From Butyrivibrio sp. MC2021 (GTDB lineage Bacteria; Bacillota; Clostridia; Lachnospirales; Lachnospiraceae): DNA of 64,000 nt. A program made the translations under genes and the position numbers. The stretch spans positions 1,178,001-1,242,000 of the forward strand of contig NZ_JHXX01000001.1 in the NCBI RefSeq assembly GCF_000621605.1, in the 5' to 3' direction. Shown piece after piece: positions 17,488-25,835 of this stretch. The notes under the pieces were generated by a model. It was not told the DNA's origin, did no database searches, and was given only the letters and a program-made list of their open reading frames with translations. Positions within the stretch are counted from its first letter, which is position 1; each line of letters opens with the position of its first letter.

Positions 17488-19212
17488 TTATTTCTTAAAG
17501 AACACCTGCAGTGCATGATAAAGGTGAAGCTCCCAGGCCTTCATGTCGTGAACGCCGCCGGGGATAATGAAGAAATCATAGTTCTCGCCGGGCACAAGAA
17601 GGTCAGTCTTTTCAACAGCTTTTCCCATGATATCCTTGTGCTCCTCGAAAGCAATGTCCTTATCTCCGTTGCAGCAGAGCATGAACTTAAGGTCATAGCC
17701 CTGAGCCTTGCCATCAGCCAGAGTCTTGCAGATGCGCTCCACCTCTTTGTCGTGGTCACCGAAAGGTCCGCAGCATCCGGAGAATGGTCCGTAGTAAGCA
17801 AAAAGATCGAAGTTGTTGTAGAATGCTGCTCTGTAGGTGGTCATGGAGCCCAGTGAAAGTCCCGCGAAGGCTCTGTGGTCTCTGGTTGCAATGAGATTTT
17901 TCTCGGAAACATCTCCCTTGCTGTAGCCGGCGTACTTGCTCTCAACAGCAGGGATCAGATCATTACGAAGCTCAAATCTGAAATTCTCGCATCTTGACTC
18001 GTCGTTTGAATTCTTGTCATCTTCGTCGTGGTAAAAGGTTGGTGTAACAACGATAACCGGCTTGGACAGGCCCTGGGCGATCATGTTGTCAAGAATGGTT
18101 ACGGTCTCAGGAAAGAGCTTCAGCCACCAGTCCTGTGTGTATCCGCCCCCGTGTAAAAGATAAAGAATGTCATATTTTTCATTCTCGTCATAGCCATAGG
18201 GAAGATAAACCCAGGCAGCCTTATGAAGGTCCCTGTTTTCATCATCATATGTCTTGGAATCATACTCCAAAAGCTCTACTGTCCCCTTTTTGTCAGTATC
18301 CTCAAGCATTGCCTGAGGCATTTCAAATACATACTCCATCTGTGTTTGCCTCCAACAAACGTTTTTACTTTTTTCTTTTTCTGTCAGCTCCAGGGAGTCT
18401 GCTATATAACAGCTAAACCCATTTGCGCTGCAGTAATCCTGTATTTCTGCGGCAAGTGCCTCATCCGTGGTGTACTCAAGAAGGTATATCTTTATCCCCA
18501 TTTTTCCAAACTTCTCGATGTACTCCGTGAAATACTCATGGTCCTCAGCTTCGGCTCTTGTAAAGGAATTATCATCCCAATTCACCGCCGTAAAGACGCA
18601 TTCCTGATTGATTCCCGTCACCACGTCGCTGCAGTTACCATATCTATCATAATAGTCATAAAGAAAGTTATCACCACCGTTTATTATGATTTTCTTCTTA
18701 GTGGCCTTCAGTGACTTCATGATATTGCAAAGCCCCTGGAAAATCCGCTCTTCCTTGTAGTTGTAGTAAACGTCACAGTTATCTACAAAAAAGCCGTCGA
18801 TATCTTTTTCCAAAAGAGAAGGTGCCAGAATATTTAGAATAAACTCCTGCCACCTTGTATCTGAGACATCGATCCAGACCTCATCCTCCCAGTGCTCATA
18901 CACTCCCAGGGAAAGGTCCTTGTAATCATCATAGTAATCCCGGAAATTCTCCAGGGAGCCCACATTGATGTAGCTGTAAACCCTGTGGCCTTCTTTTCTG
19001 AAGGCATCTATCTGTTCCTGACTGTAGTACTGAGCATCGATCACCACAGTATCATAGTCAGATAAAAAACTCATATCAGATGTGGAACCTATGAAAACGC
19101 CGTAGGTTCCGGGCTCTTCAGATGCGCTTCCACAGCCCGTCAGCAATATGAGCACCTGAAGAAATATTCCGCATAACAGTAATAGCTTGTTGTGATTTGC
19201 TCCCCATTTCAT
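17488..19212 (-). CDS. Lipoprotein with GH114-like domain fused to a CE1-like esterase
   Basis: A 574-residue surface lipoprotein: signal peptide with lipobox LLTGCGS. Residues ~35-275 resemble GH114/TM1410-type alpha-galactosaminidase-like barrels (YDTVVIDAQYYS, VYSYINVGSLE, WIDVSDTRWQEFI, DIDGFFVDNCDVY, NGGDNF). Residues ~310-570 are an alpha/beta-hydrolase of the feruloyl/acetyl-esterase (CE1) type: YDILYLLHGGG, nucleophile serine in FAGLSLGSMTTY, a late His in GGVHDMKAWE. A dual glycosidase/esterase acting on an acylated exopolysaccharide is inferred. It starts ten bases after the FIST-GGDEF stop codon. Confidence 0.82.
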   Translation of the reverse strand: MKWGANHNKLLLLCGIFLQVLILLTGCGSASEEPGTYGVFIGSTSDMSFLSDYDTVVIDAQYYSQEQIDAFRKEGHRVYSYINVGSLENFRDYYDDYKDLSLGVYEHWEDEVWIDVSDTRWQEFILNILAPSLLEKDIDGFFVDNCDVYYNYKEERIFQGLCNIMKSLKATKKKIIINGGDNFLYDYYDRYGNCSDVVTGINQECVFTAVNWDDNSFTRAEAEDHEYFTEYIEKFGKMGIKIYLLEYTTDEALAAEIQDYCSANGFSCYIADSLELTEKEKSKNVCWRQTQMEYVFEMPQAMLEDTDKKGTVELLEYDSKTYDDENRDLHKAAWVYLPYGYDENEKYDILYLLHGGGYTQDWWLKLFPETVTILDNMIAQGLSKPVIVVTPTFYHDEDDKNSNDESRCENFRFELRNDLIPAVESKYAGYSKGDVSEKNLIATRDHRAFAGLSLGSMTTYRAAFYNNFDLFAYYGPFSGCCGPFGDHDKEVERICKTLADGKAQGYDLKFMLCCNGDKDIAFEEHKDIMGKAVEKTDLLVPGENYDFFIIPGGVHDMKAWELHLYHALQVFFKK

Positions 19213-19222
19213 AATTTCTGCC

Positions 19223-20956
19223 TTACTCTCCGCTGCAAACCCTGTCTTTTCCCTGGTTCTTGGCAGTGTACATCAGCTCATCAACACGATTGATGGTCTG
19301 AAGAACACTTTCATCTGCATGGTGGCTTGTAACACCAACACTGATGGTAACAGGCCATTCGGATTTATTCTCCTTTTTTACCATAGAAGCTATGGTCTGA
19401 GCGATTTCCTCAACTTCCGAAAGAGTGCGATCTTGAACATAGATCATAAATTCCTCACCACCCCAGCGGCCGGCATGTACACCTTTAAGATCTGATATAT
19501 ACCGTGATAAACTTGCGGCCGTACAGCGAAGTATATTGTCGCCCTCAACATGACCACACTTGTCATTTATAAGCTTAAAATCATCCATGTCAAACATTAT
19601 CAAATGCCAATCTGTAGCTTCGGTCTCATAGATAATTCGCTCAATTGCACCGCGGTTAAGCAGCCCTGTCAGTGCATCATGGGATGCCTTATAAAGAAGG
19701 TCGCTTAGCTGCGCATTTTTTTCCATAAGCTCATCTGTAATTGTATTGATAAAAATCGCCAACCTGGCTGTAATAGGCATGTTCTCCGGCTGCTGGATTC
19801 CATCGATATCAAGCTCCACCACTTCCCCGGCAGGGCCCTCTCTCATGGCCACTGTCACGATGGAAAGGTTGTTAAGAAGACTTGTGCCCTTGTAACGCTG
19901 AATCTCACCAAGAGCGCTAAAGCCCGTGGTTACCATGTGTTTGGAGATCTCTGCGATCTCCACATTCTCTTTTCCTCCCCAGAAAAGCTTGCGGCCCATA
20001 CAGTTGATAATGCTGACCACCTGGGGCGCGAAATCCCGCACCAGACGGCAGGTCTCCTTGGTGTGCTCAATGATCCTTCTGGGATCTCCGTAGGTCAGTC
20101 TTATCTTGCTGCCCTGGGGGATATTGGTGGACATGACGATGGAACCGTCGGGATTCACGGACTTGGCGTGTCTTATATAGCCTGTGTTCTCGTTGGCCTC
20201 CACCTCCCAGGGAAATTCCAGGGCGTCATAGAAAAAGTTCCTGCCCTGCTTTATCTGAAGGTAATGATTGTAAACATCATAGGCGGGCTTGCCGTCCAGC
20301 TCGTAAACCACCGGTCCCTGGGACCTGGTTACTTCGATTGGGTATCCTATGGCCTTCCAGCCAAACATTCTGTTGGTCTGGATGTGAAGCTCGGGGCCGC
20401 AGTAAAAGACCGCGGCAGAGCCGTTCATACTAAGCTCATAGCCATCTGCAAACACAAAGGAAGGGTACGTCTCATCCCCCACCGCAACACCGCCAAAAAT
20501 CTCAATATTCTCAGGCAGCTCATCTATTACTTTTCCCATATTCTCCAATGGCTGATAGGGAGCAGCGGTGATGATCTCGATTCCCTTAAGATCGGGCATA
20601 TTCTTGGCATAGCTCAAAAGCCACTGGGAATCTATCTCGGCGCTTCGCTTGTAATAGGGCATGATCTCAACTCTCGTGCTCTTTTCCTCAAAAAACATAA
20701 GAGTGACCACCAGCTCCTCATCGCTCATGCGGCCCTCATAGATCTCTCCGGTGGAGCTGCAGCCGATAACGGGAGTTCCGGGCATCTCTGCGGCAAGGAT
20801 TGCCCTGACTTCATCAAGACTCTCCCTCAATTCCTCATGATCATAGGGTATATAAACGTGAAAAAGGGCGGCGTGGCCATTGTTTTCAAGGTCACGCGCC
20901 CATTTTTTTATCGTATCTGAAAATTTATCATTATATGCTGTCTGAAGTAACTTCAA
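19223..20956 (-). CDS. FIST sensor - GGDEF diguanylate cyclase
   Basis: A 577-residue cytoplasmic protein. The N-terminal ~370 residues are FIST and FIST_C domains (GTPVIGCSSTGEIYEG, NIEIFGGVAVGDE), thought to bind small ligands such as amino acids. After a short linker (~380-410) the C-terminus is a GGDEF domain with active site RWGGEEFMIY and FDMDDFKLINDKCGH, so it should make c-di-GMP. The start is TTG at 20956 with TAGGAGATACTACG upstream. It is the first gene of an operon with the GH114-esterase lipoprotein. Confidence 0.92.
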   Translation of the reverse strand: MKLLQTAYNDKFSDTIKKWARDLENNGHAALFHVYIPYDHEELRESLDEVRAILAAEMPGTPVIGCSSTGEIYEGRMSDEELVVTLMFFEEKSTRVEIMPYYKRSAEIDSQWLLSYAKNMPDLKGIEIITAAPYQPLENMGKVIDELPENIEIFGGVAVGDETYPSFVFADGYELSMNGSAAVFYCGPELHIQTNRMFGWKAIGYPIEVTRSQGPVVYELDGKPAYDVYNHYLQIKQGRNFFYDALEFPWEVEANENTGYIRHAKSVNPDGSIVMSTNIPQGSKIRLTYGDPRRIIEHTKETCRLVRDFAPQVVSIINCMGRKLFWGGKENVEIAEISKHMVTTGFSALGEIQRYKGTSLLNNLSIVTVAMREGPAGEVVELDIDGIQQPENMPITARLAIFINTITDELMEKNAQLSDLLYKASHDALTGLLNRGAIERIIYETEATDWHLIMFDMDDFKLINDKCGHVEGDNILRCTAASLSRYISDLKGVHAGRWGGEEFMIYVQDRTLSEVEEIAQTIASMVKKENKSEWPVTISVGVTSHHADESVLQTINRVDELMYTAKNQGKDRVCSGE

Positions 20957-20998
20957 CGTAGTATCTCCTAATACTTATACTGATGCTACTATTATAAT

Positions 20999-21637
20999 CT
21001 ATCTGACTATCTTTTCAAAGTCATCCTTTCCATGCTTGCATATAGGACAGATGAAATCATCGGGAAGCTCTTCTCCCACATACTCATAGCCGCAGATAGT
21101 GCAGCGCCATACGGTCTCTCCCTTGGGAGTTGTGCCCACAGCCTGGGGCTTTGGCTTGATATCGCTCTGGTAGAACTCATAGGTGCAGGAAGGAGCGTCG
21201 TCCAGCACCCTCATAGCAAGAGGCTCGCAGATAAAAAGAGTGTGGGATCCAAGATCCACTTCCTTTTCCACCTTGAGAGCAAAGGCAGCGTTGGTACCGC
21301 TGGTGATATAGGGCACGCCGTCCTCTGAGGTGTTATAGGTAAAAACTGATGTATCTGCAAATTTATCCACGTCTCTTCCGGACTGGAAGCCGAAGTGTTT
21401 AAAGAGGTCAAAGGTGGCCTTTTTGCTGATGACAGAGATATTGCATCTGCCGGTCTCTTTGATCATGTCGTGGGTGTAATTCGCCTTGTTTACAGCGATG
21501 GAAATCCTGTTTGGATCAGATGCCACCTGGATCGCAGTGTTGATGATGCAGCCGTTTTTCTTTTCACCCTGCACCGCAGTGCACACAAACAGTCCATAGG
21601 ATAACTTGTACATTGCCTTCGTGTTCATCTCTGCCAT
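20999..21637 (-). CDS. Flavin reductase-like protein with C-terminal rubredoxin
   Basis: A 212-residue protein: an FMN-binding flavin-reductase domain (~1-160, with NGCIINTAIQVASDPN) followed by a rubredoxin domain with two iron-binding pairs, CTICGYEY and CPICKHG. This is the 'high-molecular-weight rubredoxin' layout of anaerobes, which passes electrons from NAD(P)H to flavodiiron proteins for O2 or NO removal. The ATG at 21637 has AGGAGGTAGGACC. A diverged, truncated copy lies at 31191-31463. Confidence 0.92.
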   Translation of the reverse strand: MAEMNTKAMYKLSYGLFVCTAVQGEKKNGCIINTAIQVASDPNRISIAVNKANYTHDMIKETGRCNISVISKKATFDLFKHFGFQSGRDVDKFADTSVFTYNTSEDGVPYITSGTNAAFALKVEKEVDLGSHTLFICEPLAMRVLDDAPSCTYEFYQSDIKPKPQAVGTTPKGETVWRCTICGYEYVGEELPDDFICPICKHGKDDFEKIVR

Positions 21638-21708
21638 GGTCCTACCTCCTTGAGTAGTGTTCGGTTTATCGTATGGTTATATTATAACTCATAAACCGAG
21701 AAGAGGCC

Positions 21709-22377
21709 TTACTTTTTCCATGACTCAGAGTCAACTTTTAACGAATCTTCGGTAACTTTACACTGGAGGAAAAGAACCTTTACTCCTGCCGCAACAGCCT
21801 CCTCAAAGGCCTTTGCAAATTCAGGATCCGTGGCGGTATTGGGCCTAACCTCCTCAATGCCCTCTCCCTGTATAACGAAGGCTATGACCGGCTTGTAGCC
21901 CTCCTCAATGGAATGGGTCAGCTCCCTAAGGTGCTTGGCGCCCCGCTCCGTGGGAGCATCGGGGAAATAGCCCACGCCATCCACAAACAGCGTGCAACCC
22001 TTCACTTCCATGAGATACTTCTCATCACCTTTTTCCATGTAAAAATCTATTCTGGAGTCCCCATACTTGTGCTCGGGCTTCACCAGATCGTACTTCTTTT
22101 GTGATAGGAGCCACTCCTTCACCACTATGTTCGGTGCCTGGGAATCAATGTTAATGATCTTCCCGTCCTTTTCTACAGCCACAAGATCATAAGGTGTCTT
22201 TCGCTCAGGATTGGCGGCCTTTTCCATGTATACTTTTGCCCCGGGAAGAAGGAGTTCTCTGCATCTTCCGGTGTTTTTTACATGAACCGCCAGCTCCTTG
22301 CCATCCACTTTTACAATGGCGATGAACCTGTTGGGCCGGGATATGAAGGTTGCGGGAGTGATGGCGTTATATTTCAT
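21709..22377 (-). CDS. sfsA: SfsA family DNA/RNA nuclease
   Basis: A 222-residue protein matching SfsA: FISRPNRFIAIV, the GRCRELLLPG segment, SRIDFYMEKGDEKYLMEVKGCTL and FPDAPTERGAKHLREL. The family has an OB-like N-terminus and a PD-(D/E)XK-type nuclease core; D and the EVK pair are present. In E. coli it was described as a sugar-fermentation stimulator, so the physiological role is uncertain. Confidence 0.94.
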   Translation of the reverse strand: MKYNAITPATFISRPNRFIAIVKVDGKELAVHVKNTGRCRELLLPGAKVYMEKAANPERKTPYDLVAVEKDGKIINIDSQAPNIVVKEWLLSQKKYDLVKPEHKYGDSRIDFYMEKGDEKYLMEVKGCTLFVDGVGYFPDAPTERGAKHLRELTHSIEEGYKPVIAFVIQGEGIEEVRPNTATDPEFAKAFEEAVAAGVKVLFLQCKVTEDSLKVDSESWKK

Positions 22378-22408
22378 AGTTGCACCTGCCTATAAAAACA
22401 TCTGCTTG

Positions 22409-23215
22409 TCATTTAAAAATATACTTATATTTCCGACGCATTTGCATGATTACATCAAATACACGTTTCTTCACTTCTTCATCATAGATTGCAGCAGCAT
22501 CGATGATAGTTTTTGCCGTCTTTTCATCATATGAAAAGTGAATGCACTGACCAAACAGTTTTTCTGATATTTCCAACTGTTCTTCAAAGGAATCACAGAA
22601 AGTTGCAGCTTTTACCTTATCTATATAAGTAAAACAGTCTCTGTCCAACGGGTAATCCATCTTTGTATCCGATAATAGTGCCGCACCATTATCAAATATC
22701 GGGCATAATCGAAATTCCTTTTTATCATTCATCATAACCGCTATATTATGTGTATGTCGGTCCTCATTAAGAAACAGCGCATCAATGGTCAAAATTTTGT
22801 TCATGTATAAACCAAAATTTTCAATTCCTGTCACTCGTTCAACCTGATAAACCAGTTGTCTTAACCTTTCTGAATGATCTTCAATACTGTAAATCATTTT
22901 ATTAAGAGATTTTCCAAAAAACGTCTTAAAAAGACGCTCAAGTGTGATCAGCTTCCATCCCTCCGTAAAATCACAGCTCTTGCATCCGGGATAAATAATA
23001 CCGTTGTACTCGATTTCTTCAAGTTCATAGCCTGCAAATTCATCCGCAGCAAGATCCGAGTGTTTAAGGAGGTTTGCCACAACATATTCAGACAGACCTT
23101 CATATCCCATGTTATCTGCTTTATACCATATGCCGTCTCTTTCAAATTTAAGCTGGTTGCCCTTTGAGGATTTTCTGTCTATGGTCTTTCTATCAGTATC
23201 AAATAAGCTGATCAT
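22409..23215 (-). CDS. HipA-like serine/threonine kinase (toxin-like)
   Basis: A 268-residue protein resembling the kinase core of HipA/HipT/CtkA: the catalytic loop is LFLNEDRHTHNIAV (~residues 155-168) and the metal-binding DFG-like segment is PIFDNGAALL (~180). It lacks the extra N-terminal HipA subdomain, like the short kinases of the HipBST type. The ATG at 23215 is chosen because it lies inside the end of the upstream HTH gene (17-bp overlap) with AGAGGA upstream. HipA kinases usually phosphorylate aminoacyl-tRNA synthetases; the target here is unknown. Confidence 0.8.
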   Translation of the reverse strand: MISLFDTDRKTIDRKSSKGNQLKFERDGIWYKADNMGYEGLSEYVVANLLKHSDLAADEFAGYELEEIEYNGIIYPGCKSCDFTEGWKLITLERLFKTFFGKSLNKMIYSIEDHSERLRQLVYQVERVTGIENFGLYMNKILTIDALFLNEDRHTHNIAVMMNDKKEFRLCPIFDNGAALLSDTKMDYPLDRDCFTYIDKVKAATFCDSFEEQLEISEKLFGQCIHFSYDEKTAKTIIDAAAIYDEEVKKRVFDVIMQMRRKYKYIFK

Positions 23216-23765
23216 CCCTATAATTCCTCTCAATCTTTATCCAAAAATCATCATCCGCCATTCGTCCATTTGTTTTTTCTATTATCATAATAGGGTCATA
23301 AAACGGAATGTCCAGCCGCTTAAGTTCTAGTTTTAGTTTGTCTCTGGTCTCCGGAATGCACCTTGATTCCAGAAACTCCTCATAGTCTTCATAAGAAGGT
23401 TCAGTATTGATTCCAAAAGCTCTGTAGAAGGGATTGGTAAAATAATTATGAATGCAGATTTTTCTTTCTAATTCATCAATATCGATTATCGTACACACAA
23501 AATCATGATACATGTACCAAAGTCTTAATCCATACTGCATTTTGGGAACTCTGAGAGACTCGGGATAATCATTCTTCTTTATCAAAAGATCCACCAACGG
23601 TACTATCGGTCCGGTTATCTGTTCATCGCTGCTCTCCCAGCGTTCAACAGTACGCTTGGATGTATTTACAAAAGAAGCAAATTCCTTCTGAGTCATTCCC
23701 AGAACACTTCTTATAAGCTTAATATCATTTCCTGAAATATAATCCGGTGTGACATATTCTCCCAT
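23199..23765 (-). CDS. HTH protein with HipA-partner C-terminus (antitoxin-like)
   Basis: A 188-residue protein. Residues ~12-60 are an XRE-type helix-turn-helix (IKLIRSVLGMTQKEFASFV...RTVERWE). The C-terminal part has the segment SRCIPETRDKLKLELKRL followed by YDPIMIIEKTNGRMADDDFWI, which I recall next to HipA-like kinases in clostridia. It overlaps the kinase gene by 17 bp. It is probably the antitoxin and autorepressor, acting on the palindrome just upstream (23790-23853). Its ribosome site AGGAG is 12 bases from the ATG, unusually far. Confidence 0.8.
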   Translation of the reverse strand: MGEYVTPDYISGNDIKLIRSVLGMTQKEFASFVNTSKRTVERWESSDEQITGPIVPLVDLLIKKNDYPESLRVPKMQYGLRLWYMYHDFVCTIIDIDELERKICIHNYFTNPFYRAFGINTEPSYEDYEEFLESRCIPETRDKLKLELKRLDIPFYDPIMIIEKTNGRMADDDFWIKIERNYRDDQLI

Positions 23766-23789
23766 ATCTTCATAAATCTCCTTATAAAA

Positions 23790-23853
23790 TAATTAAATCA
23801 CATTTTTGTCGGTCAATCAACGCATTTTAGCCGACGAAAATGTGATTTAATTA
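23790..23853. promoter_or_regulatory. Long palindrome upstream of HTH/kinase pair
   Basis: Arms of 23 bases (23790-23812 and 23831-23853) are complementary except for one position; the 18-base spacer holds TTGACC on the minus strand, a possible -35 box. It begins directly after the stop codon of the DMT transporter gene and ends 24 bases before the HTH gene. It may serve both as transporter terminator and as operator for the HTH protein. Confidence 0.6.
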
Positions 23854-24792
23854 TCAGTTATTCTTTCTATTAACGATTATGATTCCGGCGGACACAAGAA
23901 ACAAGGATACCGCGCTTACAACGCTAAAGGCCTCGGTCTGCTCTCCCAGAAAAAGAGCGGATAAGAGGACTCCCATTATGGGATTGATAAAGCCAAAGAC
24001 CGATACTCTGCTGACGGGATTGTACTTAAGGAGCACTCCCCAGAGGGTATAGGCTCCTGCGGAGATAAATCCCATATACAAAAGGTTCCAGACGCAGCCT
24101 ACGCTGTAAAAATGTAGACTTCCGCCGGTAATAAGTCCGATTAAAAGAAGCACCGCGCCTCCCAATGCAAACTGATAGCCGCTGAGGACAACGGGATTCT
24201 CACTTTTGGAAAAGATCTTGATGCTGCATCCGGACGCCGCATAAAACAGCGCTGCCATAAGCATTGCTCCCTCCCCCTGAAGGGTCATGGTTCCTTCCGT
24301 CAAGGCAGCTCCGCCCCCTAGAAAGAGGATGATTCCGATAAATCCCACAAGGCAGCCCAAAAGCTTTTTTACCGAGGGCTTCTCCAGCCTGAAGATAAAA
24401 ATGGCGAAGAGGGGAGCCAGGAAATTACCGGAGGCGTTGATGATGGAGCCTCTTACTCCCGATGTGTGGGCCAGGGACATAAAAAAGAAAAAGTACTGGC
24501 CTATGGTCTGAAACAGCGCCAGCACCGCAATGCTCTTTATGGATTCCGGCTTTGGAATAAGGAGCTTTTTGGCCAGCGCCGAACCGAAGGCAATGGTCAT
24601 AACTCCCGCCAGGACAAATCTCGCTCCCGCCAGCATCAGTCTGGAGGCGGTATCATCCGCAGGGATCCTGAAAAGTTCGTATGCTATCTTGATCGCCGGG
24701 GATGCACTCCCCCACAATACGCAGCAAAACAGCGCTGTCAGAAATACTATGGAAAGGTAGGTCCAGGGGCTCTTGGTTTTAGCGTTATCCAT
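23854..24792 (-). CDS. EamA/DMT superfamily transporter
   Basis: A 312-residue protein with ten predicted membrane helices in two EamA repeats (e.g. LLGCLVGFIGIILFLGGGA in the middle and NPIMGVLLSALFLGEQ near the end of the second repeat). Relatives export amino acids, purines or sugar derivatives; the substrate is unknown. The ATG at 24792 follows GAGGTGAAC and is preferred to the ATG at 24819. Confidence 0.9.
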   Translation of the reverse strand: MDNAKTKSPWTYLSIVFLTALFCCVLWGSASPAIKIAYELFRIPADDTASRLMLAGARFVLAGVMTIAFGSALAKKLLIPKPESIKSIAVLALFQTIGQYFFFFMSLAHTSGVRGSIINASGNFLAPLFAIFIFRLEKPSVKKLLGCLVGFIGIILFLGGGAALTEGTMTLQGEGAMLMAALFYAASGCSIKIFSKSENPVVLSGYQFALGGAVLLLIGLITGGSLHFYSVGCVWNLLYMGFISAGAYTLWGVLLKYNPVSRVSVFGFINPIMGVLLSALFLGEQTEAFSVVSAVSLFLVSAGIIIVNRKNN

Positions 24793-24923
24793 GTTCACCT
24801 CAAATATATTAAACATCAAAATTGTGAATATTAATTTGCATTTTTTAAAATTAGTGGTATTATACTTTGTCGGTAAATAAATAAGTTTTAGAGGAAATAA
24901 AGTTTCAAAGGAAGTAGTGTTAT

Positions 24924-25835
24924 ATGGAAATTATATTATTAAATATAGCAATCTTTTTAGCTATATACCTTTTACTCTGCGCAATATTTGCAAGATCCAT
25001 GGGTCTTGTTAAGTGTATCGATCCACACGTTGCATATTTTAAAGAAAACCGCAGACATTTTCTTGATGGTTACAAGAAATGGAAATGTGAAGAATACACC
25101 ATAAAATCTTTTGATGGTTATGAGCTTAGCACAACCTACATTCCTGCAGCCACTCCTTCAAAAAAATTCGTCATCCTGGTTCATTCATCAACTTATTGCA
25201 GGATCGGAGGAGTTAAATACTTTAACATATTCAGAAAAATGGGATATAACGGTATTCTCTTTGATCTTCGTGGCCATGGTGAAAACAAAAAAACTCCATC
25301 AACCTGGGGAATCAAGGAGAGCAAGGATCTTCTCAGTGTAATCGATGATACTGTTAATCGCTACGGAGATGATATCAAGATCGGCGTTCACGGTGAGTGC
25401 CTTGGGGGCGTAACCGCTCTTACCGCTCTGAAGTATCATCCTCATATCTCTTTTGTTATCGCTGACAGCTGCTATAACTCACTTTATTCACTCCTTTGCA
25501 AGCTTGCCCAGCAGATGGCACATGTATCACCTCAGCTTTTTGATCCGGCAGTAATCTTTTTTAAGTTTATGTTCGGATTCTCTTATAAAACGATTTTTAC
25601 AAAAGACAGCCTTAAGGGCAATACAGTTCCTATATGCTTTATTCAGGGCGACAGCGACTGCGTTGTCCCTGTAGATGATACAATGGCACTTCAAAATGCA
25701 ACTAAAGGCTATTCCGAAATCCACATATTTGAAGGCGCGGATCACACCCGAAACATCCTGGCTGATGAAGAACGCTATGAAAAAATAGTCAGGAATTTCC
25801 TGTACAAAGTAAAGTACATGGAAGTTGCAGCTTAA
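24924..25835 (+). CDS. Alpha/beta hydrolase, membrane-anchored, Cys nucleophile
   Basis: A 303-residue protein with an N-terminal membrane helix (IILLNIAIFLAIYLLLCAIF) and an alpha/beta-hydrolase fold: oxyanion region LVHSSTY, GILFDLRGHGEN, nucleophile elbow GVHGECLGGVTAL, acid in QGDSDCVVP and base in EGADHTRN. The elbow is G-E-C-L-G, with cysteine where relatives (YqkD-type) have serine. It faces the amidase gene; their ends overlap by 4 bp. Confidence 0.88.
   Translation: MEIILLNIAIFLAIYLLLCAIFARSMGLVKCIDPHVAYFKENRRHFLDGYKKWKCEEYTIKSFDGYELSTTYIPAATPSKKFVILVHSSTYCRIGGVKYFNIFRKMGYNGILFDLRGHGENKKTPSTWGIKESKDLLSVIDDTVNRYGDDIKIGVHGECLGGVTALTALKYHPHISFVIADSCYNSLYSLLCKLAQQMAHVSPQLFDPAVIFFKFMFGFSYKTIFTKDSLKGNTVPICFIQGDSDCVVPVDDTMALQNATKGYSEIHIFEGADHTRNILADEERYEKIVRNFLYKVKYMEVAA

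Noticed and set aside
19937-20920. 327-codon plus-strand open frame
   Set aside because: Antisense to the FIST-GGDEF gene, whose motifs are unmistakable; no ribosome site and no recognisable motif.
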